A DNA stretch of 64,000 bases from Mesorhizobium hawassense (GCF_003289945.1 NZ_QMBP01000001.1:496001-560000), one strand, 5' to 3'; numbered from the stretch's first letter, positions 52,409 through 62,886 are shown. Made by a program: numbers and translations. The notes: generated by a model not told the origin, from the letters alone.

Positions 52409-53689
52409 ATGAATGTTCTTCTTCTCGGCTCGGGTGGCCGCGAACATGCGCTCGCCTGGAAGATGTCCGACTCGCCGTTGCTGACCAGGCTCTATGCCTC
52501 GCCCGGCAATCCGGGCATCGGCCGTGTCGCCGAACTGGTGAAGGTCGACGTCGCCGACCATTCCGCGGTCGCTGCATTCTGCCAGGAAAAGAAGATCGAT
52601 CTGGTCGTCGTCGGCCCGGAAGGTCCGCTGGTGGCGGGCATCGCCGACGATCTGCGCGCCTGGGGCATCCGTGTCTTCGGCCCGTCCAAGGCGGCGGCGC
52701 GGCTCGAGGGCTCGAAAGGCTTCACCAAGGATCTCTGCGCCCGGTTCAACATCCCCACCGCCGCGTATGGGCGCTTCAGCGATCTCGCTTCGGCCAAGGC
52801 CTATGTCGAGAAGGTCGGCGCGCCGATCGTCATCAAGGCCGACGGGCTGGCCGCCGGCAAGGGCGTGACCGTCGCCATGACGCTTCCAGAGGCGATTGCC
52901 GCGCTCGCAGCCTGTTTCGACGGCTCCTTCGGCGCCGCCGGCGCCGAGGTCGTGGTCGAGGAATATCTGACCGGCGAGGAGGCGAGCTTCTTTTGCCTGT
53001 GTGACGGCGTCACCGCGCTGCCCTTCGGCACCGCGCAGGACCACAAGCGGGTCGGCGACGGCGATACCGGGCCGAACACCGGCGGCATGGGCGCCTATTC
53101 GCCGGCCCCGGTGATGACGCCGGAAATGACTGAGCGCACCATGCGCGAGATCATCGAGCCGACAATGCGCGGCATGGCCAATATCGGCGCGCCGTTCGCC
53201 GGCATCCTGTTCGCAGGCCTGATGATCACCGATCAGGGCCCGAAGCTGATCGAGTACAACACTCGCTTCGGCGATCCCGAATGCCAGGTGCTGATGATGC
53301 GGCTGAAGGACGATCTGCTCGTCCTGCTCAACGCCGCCGTCGACGGCCAGCTCGCGCATATGTCCATCCGCTGGAGCGACGAGGCGGCGTTGGCCGTGGT
53401 GATGGCGGCGCGCGGCTATCCGGGCACGCCGGAAAAGGGCTCGGTCATCCGCGGCCTCGACAAGCTGGAAGGCGAGGGCGTCCAGGTCTTCCATGCCGGC
53501 ACCGCCGTCAATGGCGGCGCGCTGGTCGCCAATGGCGGCCGCGTGCTCAACGTCACCGCGCTTGGCAAGACCGTCGGCGAGGCGCAGGCCAAGGCCTACG
53601 CGGCGGTCGACCGTATCGACTGGCCGCAGGGCTTCTGCCGTCGCGATATCGGCTGGCAGGCCGTGGCGCGCGAGAAGGCTGGGACCTAA
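52409..53689 (+). CDS. purD: Phosphoribosylamine-glycine ligase
   Basis: 426 residues, normal for PurD. The N-terminus [18 protein letters not shown] is diagnostic. ATP-grasp motifs are [16 protein letters not shown] and the Mg-binding [12 protein letters not shown]. It makes glycinamide ribonucleotide in purine synthesis. ATG 52409 has GAGGTGG just upstream; longer frames add non-conserved residues. It overlaps the convergent melA gene by 4 bp. Confidence 0.97.
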   Translation: MNVLLLGSGGREHALAWKMSDSPLLTRLYASPGNPGIGRVAELVKVDVADHSAVAAFCQEKKIDLVVVGPEGPLVAGIADDLRAWGIRVFGPSKAAARLEGSKGFTKDLCARFNIPTAAYGRFSDLASAKAYVEKVGAPIVIKADGLAAGKGVTVAMTLPEAIAALAACFDGSFGAAGAEVVVEEYLTGEEASFFCLCDGVTALPFGTAQDHKRVGDGDTGPNTGGMGAYSPAPVMTPEMTERTMREIIEPTMRGMANIGAPFAGILFAGLMITDQGPKLIEYNTRFGDPECQVLMMRLKDDLLVLLNAAVDGQLAHMSIRWSDEAALAVVMAARGYPGTPEKGSVIRGLDKLEGEGVQVFHAGTAVNGGALVANGGRVLNVTALGKTVGEAQAKAYAAVDRIDWPQGFCRRDIGWQAVAREKAGT

Positions 53690-55056
53690 GCCGCGGCGCT
53701 CTTGCGGCCTCCGCGCGCCCAGGCCGGCAGCCAGTCGCCATGCGCGGCGAGCAGATCGTCGACCAGCGACCAGATCTGGTCGAGGTCGAGCTCGGCCGCG
53801 GTGTGCGGATCCATCATCGCCGCGTGGTAGATATGCTCGCGGTTCTCGCTCATCAGCGCCCGCACCGTCAGCTCCTGCACGTTGATGTTGGTGCGGATCA
53901 GCGCCGTCAGCTGCGGCGGCAGCTCGCCGATATAGGTCGGCTGGATGCCCGAGGCATCGACCAGGCATGGCACCTCCGCCGCGCAGTCGACAGGCAGCGA
54001 GGTGATGCAGCCATTGTTGCGGACATTGCCGTAGATCACCGACGGCTCGCCGGTCCACACCGAGTTCATGATCGAGGAGGCATATTCCCTGGATTGCTCG
54101 ACCTCGATCCGGTCGGCGGAGCGGTAGGCCTCCGCCTGGCCCTTCCAGCGCTCGATCTGCTCGATGCAGCGCTTTGGATATTCGTCGAGCGGAATGCCGT
54201 ATTTCTCGATCAGGTCGGGCCGGCCGTCCTTGATGAAATAGGGCGTGTATTCGGCGAAATGTTCCGAGCTTTCAGTGACGAAATAGCCGAGCCGGGTCAG
54301 CATCTCATAGCGCACCTTGTTCGGGCAGCGCGGATTCCAGCCCGGCTTCGGCGCGCGGCCTTCGCGGTAGGCGCGCACGAGGTCGGGGTAGAGGTCGCGA
54401 TAGGAGCCGTCGGGCTGGCGATGCTCGAATTTGAGATAAAAGGCCATGTGGTTGATGCCGGCCGAGCGGTAGCGGATCTCCTCATAGGGGAGGTCGAGAT
54501 CGTGCGCCAATTCCATCGCCGTGCCCTGCACCGAATGGCAGAGCCCGACCTGCTTGATTTGGGGGTATTTCTCGGCGATCGCCCAGGTGTTGATCGCCAT
54601 CGGGTTGACATATTGCAGCATGATCGCTTCCGGGCAGACGGCGAGCATGTCCTCGCAGATCGTCCACAGATGCGGCACGGTCCTGAGGCCCCGCATGATG
54701 CCGCCGACGCCCAGCGTGTCCGCGATCGTCTGGCGCAGGCCATATTTCTTCGGCACCTCGAAGTCGGTGACGGTGCAGGGTTCGTAGCCGCCGATCTGGA
54801 AGGCGACGACGACGAAGTCGGCGCCCGCCAGCGCCTTGCGCTGGTCGGAATAGGTCTCGGCCTTGGCCTTGACGCCGAGCGTCGCGATCAGCTTGTTGAC
54901 GACGATGGCGCTTTCTTCCAGCCGCTGCGGATTGATGTCCATCAGCGCGATGGTCGCGCCCGACAGCGCCGGCCGCTGCAGCACGTCGCCGACGATGTTC
55001 TTCATGAACACCGTCGAGCCGGCGCCGATGAACGTGATCCTGGGATTTCTAGCCAC
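53686..55056 (-). CDS. melA: Alpha-galactosidase, GH4 family (MelA)
   Basis: 456 residues, very close to E. coli MelA as I remember it. NAD(H) is bound at [14 protein letters not shown]. The metal ligands are the cysteine in [15 protein letters not shown] and the histidine in [33 protein letters not shown] and [10 protein letters not shown] are conserved. GH4 enzymes hydrolyse alpha-galactosides by NAD-dependent oxidation-elimination with Mn(II). The start is GTG with GGAGG 8 nt upstream. It ends the alpha-galactoside operon and follows the double ATPase by 20 bp. Confidence 0.95.
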   Translation of the reverse strand: MARNPRITFIGAGSTVFMKNIVGDVLQRPALSGATIALMDINPQRLEESAIVVNKLIATLGVKAKAETYSDQRKALAGADFVVVAFQIGGYEPCTVTDFEVPKKYGLRQTIADTLGVGGIMRGLRTVPHLWTICEDMLAVCPEAIMLQYVNPMAINTWAIAEKYPQIKQVGLCHSVQGTAMELAHDLDLPYEEIRYRSAGINHMAFYLKFEHRQPDGSYRDLYPDLVRAYREGRAPKPGWNPRCPNKVRYEMLTRLGYFVTESSEHFAEYTPYFIKDGRPDLIEKYGIPLDEYPKRCIEQIERWKGQAEAYRSADRIEVEQSREYASSIMNSVWTGEPSVIYGNVRNNGCITSLPVDCAAEVPCLVDASGIQPTYIGELPPQLTALIRTNINVQELTVRALMSENREHIYHAAMMDPHTAAELDLDQIWSLVDDLLAAHGDWLPAWARGGRKSAAA

Positions 55057-55076
55057 TGTAAGCCTCCGGCACTTGT

Positions 55077-56747
55077 CTACGCCACCTCAAAGGCGGCCCT
55101 GACGAGCCGTTCGGTGTAGGCGGTCTTGGGATTGGAAAGGACCTCGTCGACAGGCCCCTGTTCGACGATCTTGCCCTGCTGCATGACGATGACGCGGTGG
55201 CAGAGCGCCCGCACCACCTTGAGGTCGTGCGAGATGAACAGATAGCTCAAGCCCCGCTCGTCCTGCAGCTTGCGCAACAGGTCGATGATCTGCGCCTGGA
55301 CGGAAAGGTCCAGCGCCGATGTCGGCTCGTCGAGCAGGATGAATTCGGGCTCCAGCGCAATCGCCCGCGCGATCGCGATGCGCTGCCGCTGGCCGCCGGA
55401 GAATTCATGCGGAAAGCGCGACAGGATGTTGCCGGGCATGCCGGCGCTGACCAGCGCCTCGCGCACGCGCTCGACCCGCTCGCGCCGCGTCGCGCCCAGT
55501 TTGTTGACGACCAGCCCCTCCTCGATGATCTGGCCGATCGTCATGCGCGGATTGAGCGAGGAGAAGGGGTCCTGGAAGACGATCTGCATGCGCGAGCGCA
55601 GCGGCCGCATCTCGGCTCGCGACCGGCCCTGGATCGGTTGTCCGTCGAAGCTTATTTCGCCGCGCTTGGCGTCCTGCAGCCGAAGCAGGGTAAGGCCGAA
55701 CGTGGTCTTGCCGGAGCCGGACTCGCCGACCAGCCCCAGCGTCTCGTGTCGGCAAAGCTTCAGGCCGAGATTGTCGACCGCGACCAGTTCGCGCCAGTCC
55801 GGTTTCAGGAACGAACCGTGGCGCAGCATGAAGCAGACGCGCACGCCGTTCGCCTCGAGGATGGCGCCGCTGCCTTCCGGCAGTGGTTGCGGCCGCCCGC
55901 GCGGCTCGGAGGCGAGCAGCCGCTGCGTGTAGGGATGCTGGGGGTCAGCGAACAGCCTTTCGGTGACGTTGTGCTCGCGCATCTCGCCATTCTGCATGAC
56001 ATAGACATAGTCGGAGAACTTGCGCACCACCGTGAGGTCGTGGGTGATCAGGATCACCGCCATCTTCAGCTCTTTCTGAAGATTGCGGATCAGGTTCAGG
56101 ATCTGCGCCTGGACAGTGACGTCGAGCGCCGTCGTCGGCTCGTCGGCGATCAGCACGTCGGGTTCGTTGGCCAGAGCCATGGCGATCATCACGCGCTGGC
56201 GCTGCCCGCCGGAGAGCTGGTGCGGATACTGCTTGATGCGTGCTTCCGGCTCGGGGATCTGGACATGCTTGAGGAGTTCGAGCGCCCGCGCCCAGGCTTC
56301 CTTGCGGCTCACCTTGCGATGCACCCTGATCGCCTCGACGATCTGGCTGCCCACCGTGTAGATCGGGTTGAGCGAGCTCATCGGCTCCTGGAAGATCATC
56401 GAGATCCGGTTGCCGCGCAGCTTGCGCCGGGCGCTCTCGGGGAACTTCAGAATGTCCTGCCCGCAATAGTCGACGCTGGAGCGTGGCGATACCGTCGCCC
56501 GGCGCGACAATAGCCCCATGACCGTCCGCGCCGTCACCGACTTGCCGGAACCGGACTCGCCGACGATGGCGATGGTCTCGCCGCGATAGAGCTGGAACGA
56601 CACATCCTTCACCGCCTCGACGGTGCCGTGTTCCACCTTGAAAGCGACCTCGATGTTGCGCGCATCGATGATCGGCTGTTCATGCCGCGCGGCATGGTCG
56701 TGCCGGACGGCGGGTGCGAAATCATCTGCGAGGGCGATCGTCGTCAT
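55077..56747 (-). CDS. Double ABC ATPase of the peptide/alpha-galactoside transporter
   Basis: 556 residues with two ATPase domains in one chain, as in GsiA/YejF-type fusions. Each has Walker A GESGSGK (about residues 55 and 330), signatures LSGGQRQR and FSGGQRQR, and Walker B with [11 protein letters not shown] and [11 protein letters not shown]. The C-terminal signals of OppD/OppF type follow each half. ATG 56747 lies 10 bp after the permease stop codon, so they are co-translated. It drives import of the sugar captured by the binding protein at 59032-61116. Confidence 0.94.
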   Translation of the reverse strand: MTTIALADDFAPAVRHDHAARHEQPIIDARNIEVAFKVEHGTVEAVKDVSFQLYRGETIAIVGESGSGKSVTARTVMGLLSRRATVSPRSSVDYCGQDILKFPESARRKLRGNRISMIFQEPMSSLNPIYTVGSQIVEAIRVHRKVSRKEAWARALELLKHVQIPEPEARIKQYPHQLSGGQRQRVMIAMALANEPDVLIADEPTTALDVTVQAQILNLIRNLQKELKMAVILITHDLTVVRKFSDYVYVMQNGEMREHNVTERLFADPQHPYTQRLLASEPRGRPQPLPEGSGAILEANGVRVCFMLRHGSFLKPDWRELVAVDNLGLKLCRHETLGLVGESGSGKTTFGLTLLRLQDAKRGEISFDGQPIQGRSRAEMRPLRSRMQIVFQDPFSSLNPRMTIGQIIEEGLVVNKLGATRRERVERVREALVSAGMPGNILSRFPHEFSGGQRQRIAIARAIALEPEFILLDEPTSALDLSVQAQIIDLLRKLQDERGLSYLFISHDLKVVRALCHRVIVMQQGKIVEQGPVDEVLSNPKTAYTERLVRAAFEVA

Positions 56748-56757
56748 CCCGGCCACC

Positions 56758-57912
56758 TCAGTACGGATCGACGGCATCGCGCAGGCCGTCGCCCAGCGCG
56801 TTGAAAGCAAACACGGTGACCAGCACGAAGCCGACCGGCGACAAGATCCACGGATAGGTGCCAATGACCGAATAGGTCGCCGTGTCCTGCAGCATCAGCC
56901 CCCAGGAGATCAGCGGCGGCTTCACCGCAAAGCCGAGGAAGCCGAGGAAGGCTTCGAGCAGCACCACCGTCGGAATGGCGATCGTCACCGCGACGATCAC
57001 ATGGCTCATCACATTGGGGAAGATGTGCTGCATGATGATGCGCCGGTCGGTGGCGCCGACCGCCATGGCGGCGCGCACATAGTCGATCCGCGCCAGCGCC
57101 AATGTCTTGCCGCGCACCTCGCGCGACATCTGCGCCCAGCCCAGCGCCGACATGACGATGATGACGAAGGCAAGGAAGACGTTGGTCGGCGCGGTGACCG
57201 GGATCAGCGTCGTCAGCGCCAGATAAAGCGGCAGTTGCGGGAAGGCGAGCACCAGCTCTACGAAGCGCTGCATCCAGACGTCGAACTTGCCGCCGAAATA
57301 GCCGGAGACCATGCCGATGGTGGTGCCGATCAAGGTGATGATGAAGACCACCGTCAGCGCGATCATCAGCGAGACGCGCGAGCCGTGGATGGCGCGTGAC
57401 AGCACGTCGCGGCCGAACTTGTCTGTGCCGAGGAAATGCACCGGCTGGCCGTCCATCGAGGCAAAGAAATGCCGGTCCGCGGGGATCAGACCGAGAAGCT
57501 TGTAGGGCGCGCCTTCGGCGAAGAAGCCAAGCAGGCGTGGATGGTCGTAGTCGGGGCCGACGATCGGCTGGAACGTGACCGGATCGAGATCGGCCGAGTC
57601 GGCCAGTGCGTAGACCCGCGGCTGCCAGACGAAATTGCCGTCCTTGTCGTGGAAACTCATGACCTGCGGCGGCGCGAAAGCGACATCGGTGGCCTTCGGG
57701 TCCATCGGCGCCAGGAAATCCGCGAAGACAGCCATGATCAAAAGCAGCACGACCAGGATCAGCCCGGCCATGCCGGTCCAGGAGCGCTTCAGGCGGCGCC
57801 AGACCAGCGCGATATAGCTCTCGTTGGCGTGCGCCGGTTCGGCGATCGTCACGCCCTCGGCCGGCAAGGGCGTAAGGGATGGGGGCGTCGGGGAGGGGTC
57901 GCGCGCCAGCAT
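56758..57912 (-). CDS. ABC transporter permease (OppC/DppC-like)
   Basis: 384 residues, longer than typical because of an insertion of about 100 residues between the first and second membrane segments (FVWQPRVYALADSADLDPVTF). The membrane domain starts at GTDKFGRDVLSRAIHGSRVSL, with the EAA-type loop YVRAAMAVGATDRRIIMQHIFPN. The N-terminal 30 residues are cytoplasmic. The gene starts immediately after the stop of the preceding permease (TAG-ATG). Confidence 0.93.
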   Translation of the reverse strand: MLARDPSPTPPSLTPLPAEGVTIAEPAHANESYIALVWRRLKRSWTGMAGLILVVLLLIMAVFADFLAPMDPKATDVAFAPPQVMSFHDKDGNFVWQPRVYALADSADLDPVTFQPIVGPDYDHPRLLGFFAEGAPYKLLGLIPADRHFFASMDGQPVHFLGTDKFGRDVLSRAIHGSRVSLMIALTVVFIITLIGTTIGMVSGYFGGKFDVWMQRFVELVLAFPQLPLYLALTTLIPVTAPTNVFLAFVIIVMSALGWAQMSREVRGKTLALARIDYVRAAMAVGATDRRIIMQHIFPNVMSHVIVAVTIAIPTVVLLEAFLGFLGFAVKPPLISWGLMLQDTATYSVIGTYPWILSPVGFVLVTVFAFNALGDGLRDAVDPY

Positions 57913-58920
57913 CTAGTGTTCCCCGAACTGGCGGACGCGCGGGTCGAGCAGCACGAGCAGCAGGTCGGCTATGATGTTGCCGACGATCAGCGTCGCCGAC
58001 AGCACCATCATGAAGGTGGCCGTGACATAGACGTCGCCGACCGCCATCGAGCCGACGATCGCCGGGCCGACGGTGGGCAACGCGAAGATGATCGCCGTCT
58101 CGATTTCGCCGGTGAGCATGTAGGGCAGCACCACGCCTTGATACATGATCAGCGGATGCAGCGCATTGGGCACGGCATGACGCATCACCACGGCGCCGCC
58201 GGTCAATCCCTTGGCCTTGGCCGTCTCGACATATTGGGCGTTCAGCGTGTCGAGCAGATTGCCGCGCATGACGCGCATGTTGTAGGCGAGGCCGCCGAAG
58301 GTCGCGATCGCCACCACCGGCCAGACATGCTTGACGAGGTCGACGAATTTCGCCCACGACCATGGCGCGCCGCCATATTGCGGCGAGAAGAACGAGCCGA
58401 TCTCCGAAACGTTGAACTGGAAGACCAGCAGATAGACGATGATCAGCGCCATCAGGAAGCGCGGCACCGTCATCCCCAGGAAGGAGATGACCGAAAGCGT
58501 CGAGTCGATCCAGGAATACTGCCGCGTCGCCGCCCATATGCCGAAGGTGATGCCGAGCACCGAGGCGAGCAGGTGGCAGACCAGCGCCAAAAGCAGCGTG
58601 CGCGGCAGCCTCTCGCCCACCACGTCGGCCACCGGCTTGTTGTAGTAGAGGCTGTAGCCGAAATCGCCGCGGGTGACGATGCCGCCGATCCAGTTGAGAT
58701 ACTGGATGGGCAGCGGCTTATCGAGACCATGCTCCACGCGATACGCCTGCGCCTGCGCGTCAGCCTCGGCATAGGAGGCGCCGCCCTGGTTGATCAGCTG
58801 CGATTTGATGTAGTCGGCATAGTCGCCCGGCGGCGCCTGGATGATGGCGAAGGTGACCAGGCTCAAAATCGCCAGCACGGGAACGGCCGACGCGATGCGC
58901 ATGAGCAGGAATCGCAACAT
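57913..58920 (-). CDS. ABC transporter permease (OppB/DppB-like)
   Basis: 335 residues from ATG 58920. The N-terminal helix (MLRFLLMRIASAVPVLAIL) and the GDFGYSLYYNKPV and GAVVMRHAVPNALHPLI motifs are those of the DppB family; the last is the ATPase contact loop. It pairs with the next permease. It is separated from the binding-protein gene by 111 bp that hold a hairpin. Confidence 0.93.
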   Translation of the reverse strand: MLRFLLMRIASAVPVLAILSLVTFAIIQAPPGDYADYIKSQLINQGGASYAEADAQAQAYRVEHGLDKPLPIQYLNWIGGIVTRGDFGYSLYYNKPVADVVGERLPRTLLLALVCHLLASVLGITFGIWAATRQYSWIDSTLSVISFLGMTVPRFLMALIIVYLLVFQFNVSEIGSFFSPQYGGAPWSWAKFVDLVKHVWPVVAIATFGGLAYNMRVMRGNLLDTLNAQYVETAKAKGLTGGAVVMRHAVPNALHPLIMYQGVVLPYMLTGEIETAIIFALPTVGPAIVGSMAVGDVYVTATFMMVLSATLIVGNIIADLLLVLLDPRVRQFGEH

Positions 58921-58978
58921 GGACGGTCTGCTTCCTTTCTGGCCGGTCACGCATTCGATACGTTCGGAGGATCTGCTC

Positions 58979-59008
58979 TGTCCGGCCGCGCCGCAACGCG
59001 GCCGGACA
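58979..59008 (-). promoter_or_regulatory. Intercistronic hairpin behind the family-5 binding-protein gene
   Basis: TGTCCGGCCGCG and CGCGGCCGGACA form a perfect 12-bp stem with a 6-nt loop. It lies 23 bp downstream of the binding-protein stop on the minus strand. No T-run follows, so it should stabilise the upstream message rather than end transcription. Confidence 0.6.
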
Positions 59009-59031
59009 TCTCTTCGTCAGGGAGGTAAAGC

Positions 59032-61116
59032 TTAATCCATTGGTCCCTTCTTTCCAGGCTTGCCGGGAAGTTCCTGGGGAAAGAGTTCATACTTGGCCTG
59101 CTTGTCCGCGTTGACGAACACGCGCTCGCGGATGATCGAGTCCTCGGCCCAGTTGAACATGAAGATCGGCGTGCCCTGCGGGATGTTGGAGAAGCGCTTG
59201 TTGACGATCAGCGCGCCCGGATACTCGGTCAGGCCGACATTGTAGACGTTCTCTGTCGAGATCTTCTGGAACTTCCGCATCAGCTCGGCACGCTGGTCGT
59301 TGTCTTGCGTCGAGACGAACTTGTTGACGATGTCGACGAGGTCCTTCTCGAACGGCATCAGGTCGACCTCGCCGCTTTCCGGCGCCCGATGGTTCCAGCT
59401 GGTCTTCGGCCCGACCGGCGCGAGCTGCTCGGTGTTCTGTACCACCGAGGTGAGCTCCTGGTCGTTGCGCCGGATCAGCCAGTCGAAGCGGCCCGAGTAC
59501 TGCGAGGCGTCGCGCTGCGTCCCGTTGAGGCCGTTGAGCACGACCCTGAGGCCAAGTTTCTCCATCTGCGCCACCACGCCTTCGGCAAGGCTCTTGTCGG
59601 TCGTGTAGTCGTTGTTGACCAGCATCACGATCTCGACATCCTTGCCGCCGGCGGTGCCGGCCCGGAAGTTCACGATGCCGTCGCCGTCGGTGTCCTTGAG
59701 GCCGGCCTTGGCGAGCAAGGCCTTGGCTCCCGCGAGGTCGAAGGGATAGTAGACCGTCGACTTGCGGTCATAGAAGCTGGTGCCGGACGAGAAGCCGCCC
59801 GGATAGATGGCAGTGAACGGACCCTTGACGAGGGAGTCGCCCAGCGCCTTGCGGTCGAGCGCCATGGTGACGGCCTTGCGGAAGTCCTCGTTGCGGTTCA
59901 ATTCGCGCACCGCCTGGCTGCGCTCGTCTGGGTTGCCCCAGCCATTGGCGGAAAAGTTGAGCCGCAGATTGTAGCCGATCAGGCGCGGCCCGAAGGCGAG
60001 CCGCGCCGGCGCTTTCGGGTCGGCCGCGCGCTTCAGCGAGGCGACGAAGTTCTCGGGCTGCTCGAGATTGGAGAAGTCGCCCGAGCCCGCCACCGCCTGG
60101 ACATCGCGGTCGGCCCAGGTCGACAGCTTGTACTGCAGCTCGTTGAGGTAGGGTAGCTGGTTGCCCTTCTCGTCGACTTTCCAATAGTACGGGTTGCGGC
60201 GCATGACGATGATGTCGTCCGGCCTGTATTCGACCGGCACCCAGGCGCCCATCACCGGCATGTTCATATATTCCGGCGGGAAAGCGTTCTTGAACTGGTC
60301 GTAGGTGTTCTTCGAATATTTCGGATGCTGCGGCTTGAGGATGTGCGACGGACCGGGACAGAACGTGCCGTAGGCCATGGCATAGAGATATTGCCGCGGG
60401 AACGCCTCCTTGAAAGTCCATTCGACGGTGTAGTCGTCGACTTTCTTCAGCGTCGTGCCGACCCCGAAGGTTTCAGGCGTGGCGCCGTTCAGCGGCGAGA
60501 CGTTCGGATCGACGACCTCGTCGTCCCAGTAGAACATGACGTCGTCGGCGTTGAAGGGCGCACCGTCGGACCATTTGGCGCCTTCGATCAGATGCATGGT
60601 CAGCTTGTGGCCGTCGCTCGACCAGTCCCAGCTCCTGGCGAGATTGGGCAGCGGCTCGGTGTCCTTGGCCTCGACCTGGAACAGCGGTGCCGTGCGCGTC
60701 AGGCATTCTGAAAGCCCGATGTCGATGCCGCCCCAGCCCTGCGTCTGGCCGGCGCCGTAGTTCCAGCCTTCCGGCCGGCCGCCGATGACATGGCGCATCG
60801 TGTCGCCGTAGACGCCGACGCCGTCCGGCATGTTGCCGGTCTTGAAGACCAGCGGCTCCTTCGGCAACCGGTCCTTGACCGGCGGCAGCTTGCCGGTCTT
60901 GACGAATTTCTCGGTCACCCAGTCCGGCTCGTGATAGTCGGGCAGCGCCTTGAACTCCAGGATGGAGTCGCGCGCTACAAACTTGATCTTGCCTTCGGCG
61001 GGGAACGTCGCCGGCTCCGGTGGCACTGTCGGTTCGGACGCGAAAGCGTTGAGCGCATGGACCGAAACGCCGAGCATCAACCCGGCGGCAATGCCAATTC
61101 TACGAATACTTCTCAT
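59032..61116 (-). CDS. agpA: Family-5 extracellular solute-binding protein (AgpA-like)
   Basis: 694 residues with a signal peptide (RSIRRIGIAAGLMLGVSVHA, cleavage near AFA-SE). It is a long SBP_bac_5 protein: conserved parts are LARSWDWSSDGHKLTMHLIEGAKWSDGAPFNADDVMFYW and EDFRKAVTMALDRKALGD, quoted in parts here. The large size and its gene context with GH4 alpha-galactosidases match S. meliloti AgpA, which is needed for melibiose and raffinose uptake. It is co-transcribed with the GH4 gene upstream (88-bp gap) and the permeases downstream. Confidence 0.9.
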   Translation of the reverse strand: MRSIRRIGIAAGLMLGVSVHALNAFASEPTVPPEPATFPAEGKIKFVARDSILEFKALPDYHEPDWVTEKFVKTGKLPPVKDRLPKEPLVFKTGNMPDGVGVYGDTMRHVIGGRPEGWNYGAGQTQGWGGIDIGLSECLTRTAPLFQVEAKDTEPLPNLARSWDWSSDGHKLTMHLIEGAKWSDGAPFNADDVMFYWDDEVVDPNVSPLNGATPETFGVGTTLKKVDDYTVEWTFKEAFPRQYLYAMAYGTFCPGPSHILKPQHPKYSKNTYDQFKNAFPPEYMNMPVMGAWVPVEYRPDDIIVMRRNPYYWKVDEKGNQLPYLNELQYKLSTWADRDVQAVAGSGDFSNLEQPENFVASLKRAADPKAPARLAFGPRLIGYNLRLNFSANGWGNPDERSQAVRELNRNEDFRKAVTMALDRKALGDSLVKGPFTAIYPGGFSSGTSFYDRKSTVYYPFDLAGAKALLAKAGLKDTDGDGIVNFRAGTAGGKDVEIVMLVNNDYTTDKSLAEGVVAQMEKLGLRVVLNGLNGTQRDASQYSGRFDWLIRRNDQELTSVVQNTEQLAPVGPKTSWNHRAPESGEVDLMPFEKDLVDIVNKFVSTQDNDQRAELMRKFQKISTENVYNVGLTEYPGALIVNKRFSNIPQGTPIFMFNWAEDSIIRERVFVNADKQAKYELFPQELPGKPGKKGPMD

Positions 61117-61204
61117 AGTTCTCCTCCCAGATGTTTGGACGTTCCTGTTGCCCGCCTCTTATTTTCGGATGGCTGATCCGACGGATGTCCCTCTGTCTCG
61201 GATC

Positions 61205-62671
61205 TCAGCCGGCCTGTTTCAGCGCCGCCTTTTCGGCGCGCAATTCCTCGATCGAGCGCACGCTGCGCCGTGCCGCGCCCGCCCATTCGCGGGTCTTGAC
61301 CCTGGATTTCGAAAGCCGCTCCTTCGCCGCCGGAACCGCATCTCCATATTGCGGCAGCCATTGCGCCTGGGCGACGATCATCTCGTCCACCATCTGCCAG
61401 ACCTCTTCCGGCGTCGACACGGCGCCGACGAGCGGGTCGTGCAGCACGGCGAGCTTCAACAGATCGATGTCGCCGGCAATCGCGGCGTGCACCGACATGC
61501 GCTGCACGTTGATCGAGGCCATGCAGGTGGCGGCGCAGGCTTCCGGCAGCGTGATGCCGGCCGCCATGTTGATGCCGAAGCGGTCGACGAAGCCGGGCGA
61601 CTCGATGATGGCGTCCCGCGGCAGGTTGGTGATCACGCCGTCATTCTTGACGTTGAAGTGGCCGCGATAGACGCGGTTGGTTTCCAGCGCCTCGAGGATG
61701 TGGCTGGCATGCTCGTTGGAGCGTTTTGCCGGGTCGATCGGCTTCGAGGCGGCTTCGAGGAACTGCGGATATTCGGTCTCGAACCAGTTGCGGGTCTCGG
61801 TCGAGTAGCGGAGATAACCACCGGTCTCGCCATGGATCCAGTCGGACATGTCGATCCATCGCGTGATTTCGTCGGGGCGCTTGCGGTACCAGGGCAGATA
61901 CTCCGACAGATGGCCGTTGCTTTCGGTCGAATAGACGCCGAAGCGCTTCAGCACGTCGATGCGCAGCTTTTCCTGTTTCGAATAGACCGGGTGCGCCTCG
62001 AAGGCGGCGACCAGCTCGTCCTTGCCGATCGGCCGGCCGTTCAGCCGCAACTCGATGAACCAGGTCTGGTGGTTGATGCCGGAGCAGACATAGTCGAGCT
62101 CGCGCGGCGATTTCGCGCCGAGCACCTCGGCGATCTGCTCGGCGCCGTGCTGGACGCCGTGGCAGAGCCCGACCGTGTCGACCTTGCCGTATTCGATCGC
62201 CGCCCAGGTGTTCATCGCCATCGGGTTGGCGTAGTTGAGGAACTTGGCATTCGTGTCGGCGACTTCGCGGATGTCCCGACAGAAGTCTAGGATCACCGGA
62301 ATGTTGCGCTGGCCATAGAGGATGCCGCCGGCGCAGATCGTGTCGCCGACGCACTGGTCGATGCCATATTTCAGCGGAATGCGGATGTCGTCGGCATAGG
62401 CTTCGAGGCCGCCGACGCGCACGCAGCTGATGATGTAGCGCGCGCCTTCCAGCGCCTCGCGGCGGTTCGTCGTCGCCGTGACTTTGGTCGGAAGCTTGTT
62501 CGCCTCGACGATCCGGTCGAGGATCGCCTTGATCATCCCGAGATTGTGCTCGCTGATGTCGGTCAGCGCGAATTCGATGTCCCTGAATTCCGGCACGCAC
62601 AGAATGTCGGTGAACAGCTTCTTGGTGAATCCGACGCTGCCTGCGCCGATAATAGCGATTTTGAAGCTCAT
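61205..62671 (-). CDS. Second GH4-family glycosidase of the cluster
   Basis: 488 residues from ATG 62671, with GAGG about 8 nt upstream. NAD motif IIGAGSVGFTKKL; metal-site cysteine in VGLCHGVQHGAEQIA and histidine in CSGINHQTWFIEL; FLNYANPMAMNTWAAIEYG is conserved. It differs from MelA in the Cys motif (CHGVQHG against CHSVQGT), and in having about 30 more residues at its C-terminus. So it may have another anomer, linkage or sugar. It is first in the operon, next to the AraC regulator. Function within GH4 is open. Confidence 0.88.
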   Translation of the reverse strand: MSFKIAIIGAGSVGFTKKLFTDILCVPEFRDIEFALTDISEHNLGMIKAILDRIVEANKLPTKVTATTNRREALEGARYIISCVRVGGLEAYADDIRIPLKYGIDQCVGDTICAGGILYGQRNIPVILDFCRDIREVADTNAKFLNYANPMAMNTWAAIEYGKVDTVGLCHGVQHGAEQIAEVLGAKSPRELDYVCSGINHQTWFIELRLNGRPIGKDELVAAFEAHPVYSKQEKLRIDVLKRFGVYSTESNGHLSEYLPWYRKRPDEITRWIDMSDWIHGETGGYLRYSTETRNWFETEYPQFLEAASKPIDPAKRSNEHASHILEALETNRVYRGHFNVKNDGVITNLPRDAIIESPGFVDRFGINMAAGITLPEACAATCMASINVQRMSVHAAIAGDIDLLKLAVLHDPLVGAVSTPEEVWQMVDEMIVAQAQWLPQYGDAVPAAKERLSKSRVKTREWAGAARRSVRSIEELRAEKAALKQAG

Positions 62672-62755
62672 CACCTTCACCTCGATCCAATCGAATGCTA
62701 GGCAAGGAGCAGCAAGGGAGGATTACGGTCGCGCGCCATGGCGCACGCACCGCTC

Positions 62756-62771
62756 AAATCCGGAAATCCGG
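62756..62771. promoter_or_regulatory. Tandem direct repeat in the divergent AraC/GH4 promoter region
   Basis: AAATCCGG occurs twice head to tail, 85 bp upstream of the GH4 start and 116 bp before the AraC start. AraC proteins bind directly repeated half-sites, so this is a candidate site, but the repeat is shorter than usual. Confidence 0.3.
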
Positions 62772-62886
62772 CTTTTTCTCCTCCCGCCCGCTCCTCGACC
62801 GCGGGTCATTCCCGTTCTTGAGGGCCCGATTATGCGCTTATTCGCCGGCGCGACCAGAGAAGGATTATGCTTTCGAGGGTAATTTT

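Noticed and set aside
51770..54058. 762-residue minus-strand frame across the dioxygenase, purD and melA
   Set aside because: It runs antisense to two genes and out of frame with melA; composition is Arg/Pro/Ala noise typical of high-GC shadows.
53281..55119. 612-residue plus-strand frame over purD and melA
   Set aside because: Shadow of purD in another frame and antisense to melA, which has full GH4 motifs.
56744..59028. Long frames on both strands over the permease genes (56744-58537 minus, 57436-59028 plus)
   Set aside because: Out of frame with or antisense to two permeases whose membrane segments and contact loops are clear.
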